Made by a program: the position numbers and the translations under genes | In this document: positions 54,479-61,561 of the stretch, one piece after another | Layout of the letters: each line of letters opens with the position of its first letter | Numbering within the stretch: the first letter of the stretch is position 1 | Assembly: GCA_902826605.1 (NCBI GenBank) | Contig: CADEFM010000003.1 | Location: 186,001-250,000, forward strand | DNA from: an uncultured Acidobacteriota bacterium | Lineage (GTDB): Bacteria > Acidobacteriota > Terriglobia > Bryobacterales > Bryobacteraceae | DNA length: 64,000 bases | Direction: 5' to 3' | The notes under the pieces: model-generated | What the model was told of the DNA's origin: nothing | What the model saw: the letters and a program-made list of their open reading frames with translations, nothing else | The model's database searches: none

Positions 54479-54778
54479 TCAACTTTGAATTTTTGTCGCC
54501 GCGCTGAGAATGAGTCCGATCAGTGCGTACAGTCCAGCATTCATAAAAGAAATAAACAACCACCCAATAATGCCGCCAAGGACTCCAGCGTTTTCCAGAG
54601 CGAGAGCCCCAATTGAAGGTGGGCATAACACCAGAAACAAGTCAGCATTGCCAATCTGATGATGGGATGTCAAATAGAAAGCATAGGCACCCAGGGCGGC
54701 GCCAATCAAGAATCCGATGAGTCCAAATACGATCATGAACTTTGCCGTGGTCGTTTCGGATTGAAGTAGCCTTAGCAT
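54479..54778 (-). CDS. Passenger gene 3: small membrane protein
   Basis: The 99-residue product has three hydrophobic helices (about 13-36, 46-62 and 69-93), including FMIVFGLIGFLIGAALGAYA. It starts directly after the transposase stop (54779). Its TGA stop is made by the IS end (AGTTGACC on this strand). It is not similar to passengers 1 and 2. The function is unknown. Confidence 0.7.
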   Translation of the reverse strand: MLRLLQSETTTAKFMIVFGLIGFLIGAALGAYAFYLTSHHQIGNADLFLVLCPPSIGALALENAGVLGGIIGWLFISFMNAGLYALIGLILSAATKIQS

Positions 54779-55003
54779 TTACGCCGCTCTTTCTAACCTC
54801 TGTTCGTCAGCTTCGAGCAGCGCCACTAGATCAGACACATCCCACAGCCGATCTGTGACACCAGCGGCCATGGCGGGCGTGCAACGCAGCGTGCCGTGGA
54901 TCTTGATGAAGTTGTACGCGAAGTAGTACAGTGCAACGGCGGCGGCGTAGTTCTCGATCTTCCGACTGAAGGCGTTCGTCAACCGCGTGTAGCGCCTCAG
55001 GCC
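54779..55003 (-). pseudogene. Transposase C-terminal fragment
   Basis: It encodes GLRRYTRLTNAFSRKIENYA, then YNFIKIHGTLRCTPAMAAGV and DLVALLEADEQRLERAA, about 75 residues nearly identical to the copy at 50581-50808. The join to the inverted repeat at 55004 removes everything before GLRRYTR, so no catalytic part is left. Confidence 0.85.
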
Positions 55004-55051
55004 CTGACCACTACCGAAACTCGCCAATTTCCGGCTGTTTCTAAGGCGGCC

Positions 55052-55402
55052 CTATTCGGACCAGACAGCCAGTTCGTTGCCGCTCGGGTCCGTGAAGTGG
55101 AATCGGCGCCCACCCGGAAACGAAAATGTCTCCTTAACGATGGTGCCTCCCGCCGCCTTGATTTTCTCCTGGGTGGCGGCAAGGTCATTGGCGTAGATTA
55201 CCAGCAGAATGCCTGTTGCGGGTGCAGGCTTCTTGCGACTGAATCCTCCGCCTAGTCGTCCGTCGAAGAAACTTGTGTAGTCAGGACCGTAGTCCTCGAA
55301 CTTCCAGCCAAAGACGGTTGTGAAGAACTCCTTCGTCCTTGTGATGTCGATCACTGGGAGCTCAGCATAATCAATCTGATTATTTGGTTTGGTTTGGCTC
55401 AT
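55052..55402 (-). CDS. VOC-family (glyoxalase-like) protein
   Basis: The 116-residue product has the vicinal-oxygen-chelate pattern: IDYAELPVIDITRTKEFFTTVFGW at the start, then VIYANDLAATQEKIKAAGG and GRRFHFTDPSGNELAVWS. Metal-binding positions are only partly standard, so activity is not certain. It overlaps the AraC-type gene by 23 bases, so the two are co-transcribed. The IS1-like cassette inserted 37 bases after its stop, leaving the gene whole. Confidence 0.88.
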   Translation of the reverse strand: MSQTKPNNQIDYAELPVIDITRTKEFFTTVFGWKFEDYGPDYTSFFDGRLGGGFSRKKPAPATGILLVIYANDLAATQEKIKAAGGTIVKETFSFPGGRRFHFTDPSGNELAVWSE

Positions 55403-56171
55403 CGTGCTTCGATTTTAAGTTATCGTGCCGTTGCAAGGATTGTACAAAACGGCCAGGCGTGCAATCAGCGAACTCCTGGAATTCCCGGATCAAGTGTGCC
55501 TGGTCATAGTATCCGAAGGCAGCGAAGTGAGCCCAGTTCGGCTGCACCGATCGTCGTTGAATTGTTCGGAGCCGGTTAGCCGCGCGACGGAATCGGAGAA
55601 TGCGACGGAGATACTTGGGCGGTACACCGGCGTGAGCCACGCATGTCCGGCGAAAATGGCGCTCACTCAGTCCGGCCTCGGATGCCAGGCGAGATAGCGG
55701 TACTGCGGTATTAGAAAGCCGGGACATGACCTGAAGGGAACAGTCAAGAGCAGCAGTCGGGCGCAGCACTTCTTCGAATAATCCGACCATCTCTTTGGGA
55801 GTGGAAGATGCCGCGAGGCGTTCGAAGATCGAGCGCGCCCTGCATCCCCAAAAGCTCTCCAGCGGTTCGATGCGATCGTTCAACAGCGAAGCTTCATCAA
55901 TGATTGCTGATGCCATCCCAGGGCGAAAACGCACCCCGAAGAATCCCTCCCCAGCTTCTACATTGCGTGCCAGCGGACTCGTCATTAGGCCGACGACGGT
56001 AAGGCTAGATGCCTCACCGCATTTTGTTGAAAAGAGAATGTCGACACAACCATCAGGCAGGATATGGTGATTCGGCGTGCCACTGAAATCCAAGCGCGAC
56101 CAGTAGCATTCCACATATTGCCCAAGCTCCGGACCCGGACGGATTTCCTCGTAGGAGTCACCCACTCGCAT
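55380..56171 (-). CDS. AraC-family transcriptional regulator
   Basis: The 263-residue protein has an N-terminal domain (HHILPDGCVDILFS; GFFGVRFRPGMASAII), typical of the DUF6597-type AraC regulators. The C-terminal double helix-turn-helix includes LASEAGLSERHFRRTC and YYDQAHLIREFQEFADCTPGRF. It probably controls its partner VOC gene. A start at 56171 fits the family length. Confidence 0.92.
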   Translation of the reverse strand: MRVGDSYEEIRPGPELGQYVECYWSRLDFSGTPNHHILPDGCVDILFSTKCGEASSLTVVGLMTSPLARNVEAGEGFFGVRFRPGMASAIIDEASLLNDRIEPLESFWGCRARSIFERLAASSTPKEMVGLFEEVLRPTAALDCSLQVMSRLSNTAVPLSRLASEAGLSERHFRRTCVAHAGVPPKYLRRILRFRRAANRLRTIQRRSVQPNWAHFAAFGYYDQAHLIREFQEFADCTPGRFVQSLQRHDNLKSKHDEPNQTK

Positions 56172-56299
56172 GATTCTAGCGCTTTCCGGTGGGCCGTTGA
56201 ATCCAAATAACTCGCACCTAGTCGCCAGCGTTTATCAACGCAGGCTGGATGGCCTCGCTGCAGATAAACCTATCGCGGAAGTGCCCCATAGGGGAATCG

Positions 56300-56307
56300 C
56301 TTGGCAG
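56300..56307 (+). repeat. Target-site duplication of IS1595-like element A (left)
   Basis: CTTGGCAG here is repeated exactly at 58565-58572, directly outside the two inverted repeats. An 8-base duplication is normal for IS1595. Confidence 0.88.
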
Positions 56308-56352
56308 GGCGAATACTAACTTCACGCACCCAGTTTGTGATAGGCTTGCGGG

Positions 56353-57351
56353 ATGGATAACAAACCTGACTGGCTGCCCCACTTCCTATGGAAAGCGAGG
56401 GACGAGGTAATGGGTGCCGCAATTATTGGCATCCTGATTGCGTCGATTGAGCCGATTTTGGCTTGGTGGCAAGAGCGCCCTCCTAGTCTATGGGGCGTGT
56501 CCGCATTCTTTATAGTTTCTGCCGTGGTTACCTGGTTATATGTAAGGGCACTGCGTCACGGTCGAAGCGAAGTGCTAGAGAATATCCCACTGACTGATTC
56601 TCGCCTGGAAATAAAAGAGGCGGTGTGGGCCAATGGGGATAAAAGCAAGTACAGCAAAGTTAAGACTTTTGTAAACTCGGCACCGCATGTGATACGGACA
56701 CGAGTCCTTGCCGCCAACGAATCACTCGGAGGACTTGAACGAGACCCAGCACCAAGTGAAGAGAAGTGGCTAACGGTGGATTATTCCTATGATGGGGGGC
56801 CGACGAAGACAGCAATCCGCCCTCAAAGTCACGTTTTGATATTGCCCGAAGATCCCTGGCTGTTGGAACAAATTGAGAGCCTCAAGACACAACTATCTGA
56901 TGCGGAAAAGCTTTGCTTCGATAACGCCCCCCAACTGTTTCTTCGCTTCGAATCCGGCAACTTCCTGCTGAAGAATACGAGTGTGCATGCTGCAACCAAC
57001 ATAGCGTTTGAGCCGCTGGAATCGGGTGAGGAAATGCTTCACTTAGACCCCATCGGGGTACTTTACCCCGGCCAGGAAGTATTCGTCAAAGCTCGCGTTC
57101 TCGAGAAAACAGGGTTCTCGTCTACGCCGGACTACGCCCCATTCTTCGGAGGCATTGATGGTGGCGAGATTGATGCATTCAGATCCGTGACATTCGATCT
57201 GAAATTACGGTACAGCAATTCGTCTGGCAGTTTCTCATACGAACGTGTTTTTGAAGGAAAGACGTGCTTCGCATACTTACCGGACAAGGCCACTGAGCCA
57301 ATTACTTTCAATCCGCTCCCTATCCAGTACCGGAAGGCTTCCGAGGGTTGA
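56353..57351 (+). CDS. Passenger membrane protein of element A
   Basis: The 332-residue product has two hydrophobic helices near the N-terminus (about residues 19-37 and 45-65). A soluble domain of about 260 residues follows, with beta-rich segments LFLRFESGNFLLKNTSVHAA and DFDLKLRY-like TFDLKLRYSNSSGSF. I do not recognise a family. It is not needed for transposition as far as known, so it is cargo. Confidence 0.75.
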   Translation: MDNKPDWLPHFLWKARDEVMGAAIIGILIASIEPILAWWQERPPSLWGVSAFFIVSAVVTWLYVRALRHGRSEVLENIPLTDSRLEIKEAVWANGDKSKYSKVKTFVNSAPHVIRTRVLAANESLGGLERDPAPSEEKWLTVDYSYDGGPTKTAIRPQSHVLILPEDPWLLEQIESLKTQLSDAEKLCFDNAPQLFLRFESGNFLLKNTSVHAATNIAFEPLESGEEMLHLDPIGVLYPGQEVFVKARVLEKTGFSSTPDYAPFFGGIDGGEIDAFRSVTFDLKLRYSNSSGSFSYERVFEGKTCFAYLPDKATEPITFNPLPIQYRKASEG

Positions 57352-57386
57352 CGCAACTATGCAATATCGAACACACTGGAGGTGCA

Positions 57387-57542
57387 ATGCGACCGCGCAC
57401 ACAAATCACGATACCGGAGCCACGGGGTACCGAGTTCGAAAACTTCGACCGATTCGTCGGCATCCTAATGCGGGTGAAGCCGAAAAAAAAGGTTCCCGCA
57501 AAACCCAAGCTGGTAACGAAGAAAAAAGCGAAAGCGAATTAA
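57387..57542 (+). CDS. IS1595-associated micro-gene, element A
   Basis: The ATG at 57387 has a good GGAGG five bases upstream and gives 51 residues: MRPRTQITIPEPRGTEFENF, then DRFVGILMRV and a Lys-rich tail. It starts 36 bases after the passenger stop. The F-x-x-F-D/E-x-F/L-V/L core is shared with the micro-gene of element B, suggesting a conserved accessory of these elements. The function is unknown. Confidence 0.65.
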   Translation: MRPRTQITIPEPRGTEFENFDRFVGILMRVKPKKKVPAKPKLVTKKKAKAN

Positions 57543-57580
57543 CGCTTCCGCTTCCCGCGTCCCTGGCGCTTCTTGCGCCC

Positions 57581-58522
57581 CTACCCCTTTACGGCATCCT
57601 TGCCAGTAAGCCTGTTCCATGTCAGGCGACGGCCCGTAACCTGAGTGCATACGATGGCGAATCGCTCTGCGTCGGTCAGCTTGCGCCCGTTGTAGCGAAA
57701 AGCTTGCTCATCAAGATAGCGGAAGAGATGAAACGGCTCCACGCTGATGTAGGTTCCGTTGAGTTGACGCTTAACCAAACTCCAGAAATTTTCCATCGTG
57801 TTCGTGTGGACATTACCGTTCGCATATTCGATAGCGTGATTAATGACCGCGTGTTGATAGTCAACCGAAAGCCCGTTGTACGATTTCAATTCATCACTGA
57901 AGATCGACGAACCAGCCTGAACGTTTTGGCGAATCTGTTTGTGAAGTTCATGCCTACGGCGCGTGTCAACAGCCATCGCGCGAACCCTACCACCACGCTC
58001 AACCATTCCGAGAGCGATAGCCTTGTCCTTCCCACCAGTGCCGGTGATGACGCGCGCGCGCCGTTCGCGGTGCATGTTGCGCGACTTGCCACCAATGAAC
58101 GATTCATCTACCTCTACTTCACCAGCAAGCTTGGTAGCGGTCTTGTCTTGCATCGCTTCGCGGATACGGTGAAGCATAAACCATGCGGTTTTCTGACTGA
58201 TGCCAAGATCCCGCGCGATTTCGCACGAACTGACGCCGTTCCGACAGTTGCAAACCATCCACATTGTAGTCATCCACTTATCCAGACCGATAGGGGATTC
58301 ATTCAGGACAGTTCCCACCTTGACGGAGAACTGCTTACGGCATTTAGTCGCGCGGCACTTCCAGATACGGCGAGACTTCAGGAACATCGGCTCCTTGGCG
58401 GAGCAGTAGGGGCACTCTACCCCGTTCGGCCAACGCTTCGCCGCAAGGTATTGCAGGGCGTTATCGGGATTGTTGAAGTAAACAATCGCATCGGCCAATG
58501 TTTTCGGGGTGTCCATGAACAA
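57581..58522 (-). CDS. IS1595-family transposase, element A
   Basis: The 313-residue protein has an N-terminal zinc ribbon (Cys37, Cys40, Cys56, Cys61), a helix-turn-helix region (SSCEIARDLGISQKTAWFMLHRIR) and an ISXO2-like DDE-type catalytic core (EVDESFIGG; FSDELKSYNG; HTNTMENFWSLVKR). The second Met (58516) could be the start. The 3' end converges with the plus-strand micro-gene 38 bases away. Confidence 0.95.
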   Translation of the reverse strand: MFMDTPKTLADAIVYFNNPDNALQYLAAKRWPNGVECPYCSAKEPMFLKSRRIWKCRATKCRKQFSVKVGTVLNESPIGLDKWMTTMWMVCNCRNGVSSCEIARDLGISQKTAWFMLHRIREAMQDKTATKLAGEVEVDESFIGGKSRNMHRERRARVITGTGGKDKAIALGMVERGGRVRAMAVDTRRRHELHKQIRQNVQAGSSIFSDELKSYNGLSVDYQHAVINHAIEYANGNVHTNTMENFWSLVKRQLNGTYISVEPFHLFRYLDEQAFRYNGRKLTDAERFAIVCTQVTGRRLTWNRLTGKDAVKG

Positions 58523-58564
58523 AGTATGCCACAGAACCGTGGGTGTGTCAAGTTAGTATTTACC

Positions 58565-58843
58565 CTTGGCAGGGATCGTGAGCGTTAGGGCTGGCATTAT
58601 TTCTTCCGTAGCCCGTCTCGTTTCCACCCGGCCGTGTGAGCGCGGACGACCCAACGTCCTTTCCTCTTGGAAGCCAGTTGCAGTCTGTTGCACGGGCCAT
58701 TCCACCCGCACGTGCGTTGGAAGATGTCATCCCAAACTGGCTCGCCGAAAATGGCGTTATACTCGCTAGCGGGGAACGCCCGCTCTCCAGTTCACGCTGA
58801 ACCAACACAAATCGTGCAGGATCAGTTGAGGAGCGAACCGTGA
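58565..58843. other. Host DNA between the two IS1595-like elements
   Basis: The first eight bases are the right target duplication of element A. The remaining 270 bases contain no convincing gene. On the minus strand the segment 58822-58843 restores the lost end of the crp-like gene (see 60934). Confidence 0.7.
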
Positions 58844-58851
58844 ACTCTTAT
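58844..58851 (+). repeat. Target-site duplication of element B (left)
   Basis: ACTCTTAT here is repeated exactly at 60947-60954 just outside the right inverted repeat. Confidence 0.92.
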
Positions 58852-58944
58852 GGTAACAATCTAGTTGACTCACCTGCGGCGGCTCCCGCAAAATGGTCTG
58901 GACAGGCCGGATTCATAAAGCTAGGGCTCTCTGGTTGGCTTATT

Positions 58945-59799
58945 TTAGTCGGCGTAGTTATGTTCGCCACTGGGATCAACAACAAGTTTTTCCCGGTCAA
59001 ACCGCATACAAATCTTGAACGTCCTATCGCCGTCAACCAAATCGGCGGAATAAGTCAGTTCCACGAATACCCAGAACCAACCTTGCTTCAAGATACTGAT
59101 GAGTTGATCTGTCAGCACAGGAGAAGGCATCAATGGCTTTCCCATGGCCTTGCCAGCGCCCAAAAAATGCATTCCATTGAACACGATCCCCATATCCGGC
59201 GGTGGACTGGGTTGCATTTCGGAGTAGTGCGTATGGGCTCTGATTTGCTTCAAGCGCGCCGGTGTTCTTCCAGTATTTACGACCATAAACGTTATCAACA
59301 ATTCTTTACCGACTTCAATATTGGTAATAGTCCAATTCGTTATGGTCAAGTATGCTCGCTCAGCTTTCGCGAGAGCAGCTTCCGCACTATTCGCCGCACG
59401 AGTCGCCGCGTTGGCAGCTTCGGAGGTCGCTCGCAGTTGCCCGTCCATCAACGTGCTTTGGTGTTTCATAATGCCGTTCTGATTGATCAGCAACCACACT
59501 TGGATAGCCAGGACAATAGTAGTGATAACAGACAGCCAAAGAGTGTACCTCCGGTTCGCCTGTTGATCCCGTCTGTCTTGGTTATCTTTGCTGGCTTGTG
59601 CCTCGCTGCGCGTTTCTCGACTTATGGGAGTGTTGGAGTAGGTTTCACTTTGCGGTGGTTTGGGTTGTGCCTGAGTTGGGGTGGTCTGTGTCGCGTTTGG
59701 TTGCTTTTTACCTTCCCCGCGACTTGGGGATGGTGGTTGTGATTGCTGAGCAGGCAGAATCATGGTGACTAAGAAAATAATTCCAAGCGCATACCTCAC
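58945..59799 (-). CDS. Passenger membrane protein of element B
   Basis: The GTG at 59799 overlaps the stop of the micro-gene (GTGA). The 284-residue product has a hydrophobic start that may be a signal peptide, a long Pro/Gln/Thr-rich linker and a membrane helix (about 86-108). A coiled coil of Ala repeats follows (ATSEAANAATRAANSAEAAL), then a beta-rich C-terminal domain (AYLTITNWTITNIEVGKELL). It is unlike the passenger of element A in sequence. Similar cargo with a helix, coiled coil and sandwich is found in many genomes; the function is unknown. Confidence 0.8.
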   Translation of the reverse strand: MRYALGIIFLVTMILPAQQSQPPSPSRGEGKKQPNATQTTPTQAQPKPPQSETYSNTPISRETRSEAQASKDNQDRRDQQANRRYTLWLSVITTIVLAIQVWLLINQNGIMKHQSTLMDGQLRATSEAANAATRAANSAEAALAKAERAYLTITNWTITNIEVGKELLITFMVVNTGRTPARLKQIRAHTHYSEMQPSPPPDMGIVFNGMHFLGAGKAMGKPLMPSPVLTDQLISILKQGWFWVFVELTYSADLVDGDRTFKICMRFDREKLVVDPSGEHNYAD

Positions 59800-59954
59800 C
59801 GAGGCAAACTCGCCTCAGTGCTGCTCTCTTTCTTGTTGCGCATCGGCGGTGCGGCGATGACCTGCTTAAGCAGTTTCTCAAACCTTCGGTATTCTGGCGG
59901 TTTCTTTCCGCTCAGTTTTTTTTCTTCCACGGCCTTGACGGGTTGTTTTGACAT
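59796..59954 (-). CDS. IS1595-associated micro-gene, element B
   Basis: The 52-residue product (MSKQPVKAVEEKKLSGKKPP, then EYRRFEKLLKQVIAAPPMRN) begins 5 bases after the transposase stop, with a purine-rich GAGGGGG ribosome site. It overlaps the passenger start by four bases. Its YRRF-E-x-LL core resembles the FENFDRFV core of the element A micro-gene. It is short and basic. Confidence 0.65.
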   Translation of the reverse strand: MSKQPVKAVEEKKLSGKKPPEYRRFEKLLKQVIAAPPMRNKKESSTEASLPR

Positions 59955-59959
59955 CCGAG

Positions 59960-60898
59960 CTACCCCCTCACCTGCTTGTAGGTTAGACGTTTCCCAGCGA
60001 TGGCACCAAGCACCAGCGCGAAACGTTCCGCGTCTGTCGAGTGACGCTCATTGTAACGGAACGATTGTTCATCAAGGTATCTGAATAAATGGAACGGTTC
60101 AACGCTAACATACGTGCCCTTGATGGAGCGTTTCAGCAACGCCCAAAAATTCTCAAGGCGATTCGTGTGCACCACGCCGTCAACGTAAGTTTCGGCGTGA
60201 TCCACGACCTTGTGAGCGTACTCACTATCAAGGCCATCGTAGGACTTCAGCGCGTCGGTATAGAGCGCCGCGCCAGCGGTAACGTTGTCGCGCACGATAG
60301 CTTGCAAGTCACCTTTCCGGCGTGCCCGAACGTGGTGCGTGCGTACCTTACCCGTTTCGCGTTCAAGCAGACCGAACACAATCGCCTTGCCCTGTGTGCC
60401 GCCGCGCCGTCCTTGAAGCTTTTCGGCCTTGGCATCGGCGTGCATGAAGCGTGCCGCACCACCGATAAAGGTTTCATCGGCTTCGACCGTGCCCGTCATT
60501 TTGTTGATGGTTCCGTTGTGCATCGCGTAGCGGATTCGGTGAACCATAAACCACGCCGTCGCTTGCGTCACTTTCAGGTCACGCGCGATTTCGTAGCTGC
60601 TGATTCCGTTCTTGCAATTGGCAACAAGCCACATGGCGCAGAGCCACTTATCCAGACCCACCGGGGAGTCTTCGAAGATCGTCCCCACTTTAACGGAGAA
60701 CTGCTTTTGGCAGTCCAAACACTTCCACATAAGACGGGTTTTAAGGAAGGAATGGCGTTTGGATTGGCAACGCGGACACGACGGACCCTTGGAGCCCCAC
60801 TTAGCGCCAGCCACCACGTTCAAGCAGATTTGGGGGTCCGAAAATACCCGGATTGCCTCCATCAAACTACTGGGATAGCTGAAGTTAGTCGATTCCAT
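59960..60898 (-). CDS. IS1595-family transposase, element B
   Basis: The 312-residue protein has an N-terminal zinc ribbon (CPRC...CLDC), a helix-turn-helix (YEIARDLKVTQATAWFMVHRI) and an ISXO2-like core (EADETFIGG; YTDALKSYDGL; HTNRLENFWALLKRSI). It clearly differs from the transposase of element A, so the two are separate elements, not copies. It begins 24 bases inside the right inverted repeat. Confidence 0.95.
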   Translation of the reverse strand: MESTNFSYPSSLMEAIRVFSDPQICLNVVAGAKWGSKGPSCPRCQSKRHSFLKTRLMWKCLDCQKQFSVKVGTIFEDSPVGLDKWLCAMWLVANCKNGISSYEIARDLKVTQATAWFMVHRIRYAMHNGTINKMTGTVEADETFIGGAARFMHADAKAEKLQGRRGGTQGKAIVFGLLERETGKVRTHHVRARRKGDLQAIVRDNVTAGAALYTDALKSYDGLDSEYAHKVVDHAETYVDGVVHTNRLENFWALLKRSIKGTYVSVEPFHLFRYLDEQSFRYNERHSTDAERFALVLGAIAGKRLTYKQVRG

Positions 60899-60933
60899 GA
60901 ACCAATAATATCACAGGAGTCCAGGTGAGTCAA

Positions 60934-61500
60934 CTAGATTGTTACCACTCTTATCCCACCGTTGTAATCGAGAAAGCCGAATTTTCGGAACTTGTTCATG
61001 AAGGAGTTTACTCGGGAGCGTGTCGTCCCAACAATCTCGGCAAGCGTTCCTTGGCTCATTTTGGGGATCATCAGTTCGGGAGTGCCTTCTTTCCCGAAGT
61101 TTGCCAGGATTAGCAAAACCCGGGCGAGCCGTTTCTCACTGGAATTGAAGGGCTGGTCCACCAGGTCCTCTTCAACGCGAATGTTTCGCGATAGCACGTA
61201 TGCGAGGAAGAGCTCGGAGAATTCCGGCTCGTCGCGGATCACACGAGTCGCGGCGCGCTTCCCTAGCCGTACAATCCTGCAATCCGTCAGCGTACTCGCT
61301 CTGGCGATCCGTTGCTTTTGACCGGCCAAACACGCTTCGCCGAAGAAATCTCCGGGTCCTGGAATGCGGACGACGGCTTCTTTTCCCTGGCTGGAAACCA
61401 CCGTGAGTTTGATCTTGCGGTAGTCGCTGATGGTTCGTCCCTTGCCAATCTTGGTGAGAAAGGTCTTAGGATCGAATTGTGACCGTGCCCTTGGTTTCAT
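60934..61500 (-). pseudogene. Crp/Fnr regulator broken by element B and an internal deletion
   Basis: The protein retains a cyclic-nucleotide-like beta roll (GPGDFFGEACLAGQ) and a helix-turn-helix (GTLAEIVGTTRSRVNSFMNKFRK). Two defects are visible. Between DYRK and IKLTVVS about 22-26 residues usual in this family (around VFSQGDPADAVFYIQKGKV) are missing. Also the C-terminus reads GGIRVVTI and stops in the element B repeat, where the pre-insertion sequence would give GGIRVHGSLLN and then TGA. Regulation by it is probably lost or changed. Confidence 0.8.
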
Positions 61501-61561
61501 GGTCCAGGAACCTTCTTTAGGCTTAGTATAAGAGCATTAGTGCTTTTGCACGGGTGGATTC

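Larger units (their letters stand above)
54471..55015 (-). mobile_element. IS1-like passenger cassette, complete ends
   Basis: This is a 545-base unit with inverted ends GGTAGTGGTCAACTTT (54471-54486) and CTGACCACTACC (55004-55015). The exact 8-base target duplication GAAACTCG occurs at 54463-54470 and 55016-55023. It contains a membrane-protein gene and the last 75 codons of a transposase. Intact ends and duplication show that it moved as a unit, with transposase supplied in trans or the internal deletion following insertion. Confidence 0.9.
56308..58564 (-). mobile_element. IS1595-like element A with membrane passenger
   Basis: The 2257-base element is bounded by 24-base inverted repeats (56308-56331 and 58541-58564) that match at 20 of 24 positions, and by the duplication CTTGGCAG. 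It carries a passenger gene and a micro-gene on the plus strand and a transposase on the minus strand, pointing at each other. Both ends and the transposase frame are intact, so it may be active. Confidence 0.92.
58852..60946 (-). mobile_element. IS1595-like element B with membrane passenger
   Basis: The 2095-base element is bounded by perfect 25-base inverted repeats (58852-58876 and 60922-60946, starting GGTAACAATCTAGTTGACTC) and by an exact 8-base duplication. It encodes, on one strand, transposase, a micro-gene and a passenger in operon order. It inserted in the last codons of a Crp/Fnr-type gene. The perfect ends suggest recent movement. Confidence 0.95.

Noticed and set aside
58560..58808. 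Minus-strand 82-codon frame between the IS1595 elements
   Set aside because: Low-complexity Ser/Arg-rich product with no motif; the segment is host DNA split by element A's target duplication.
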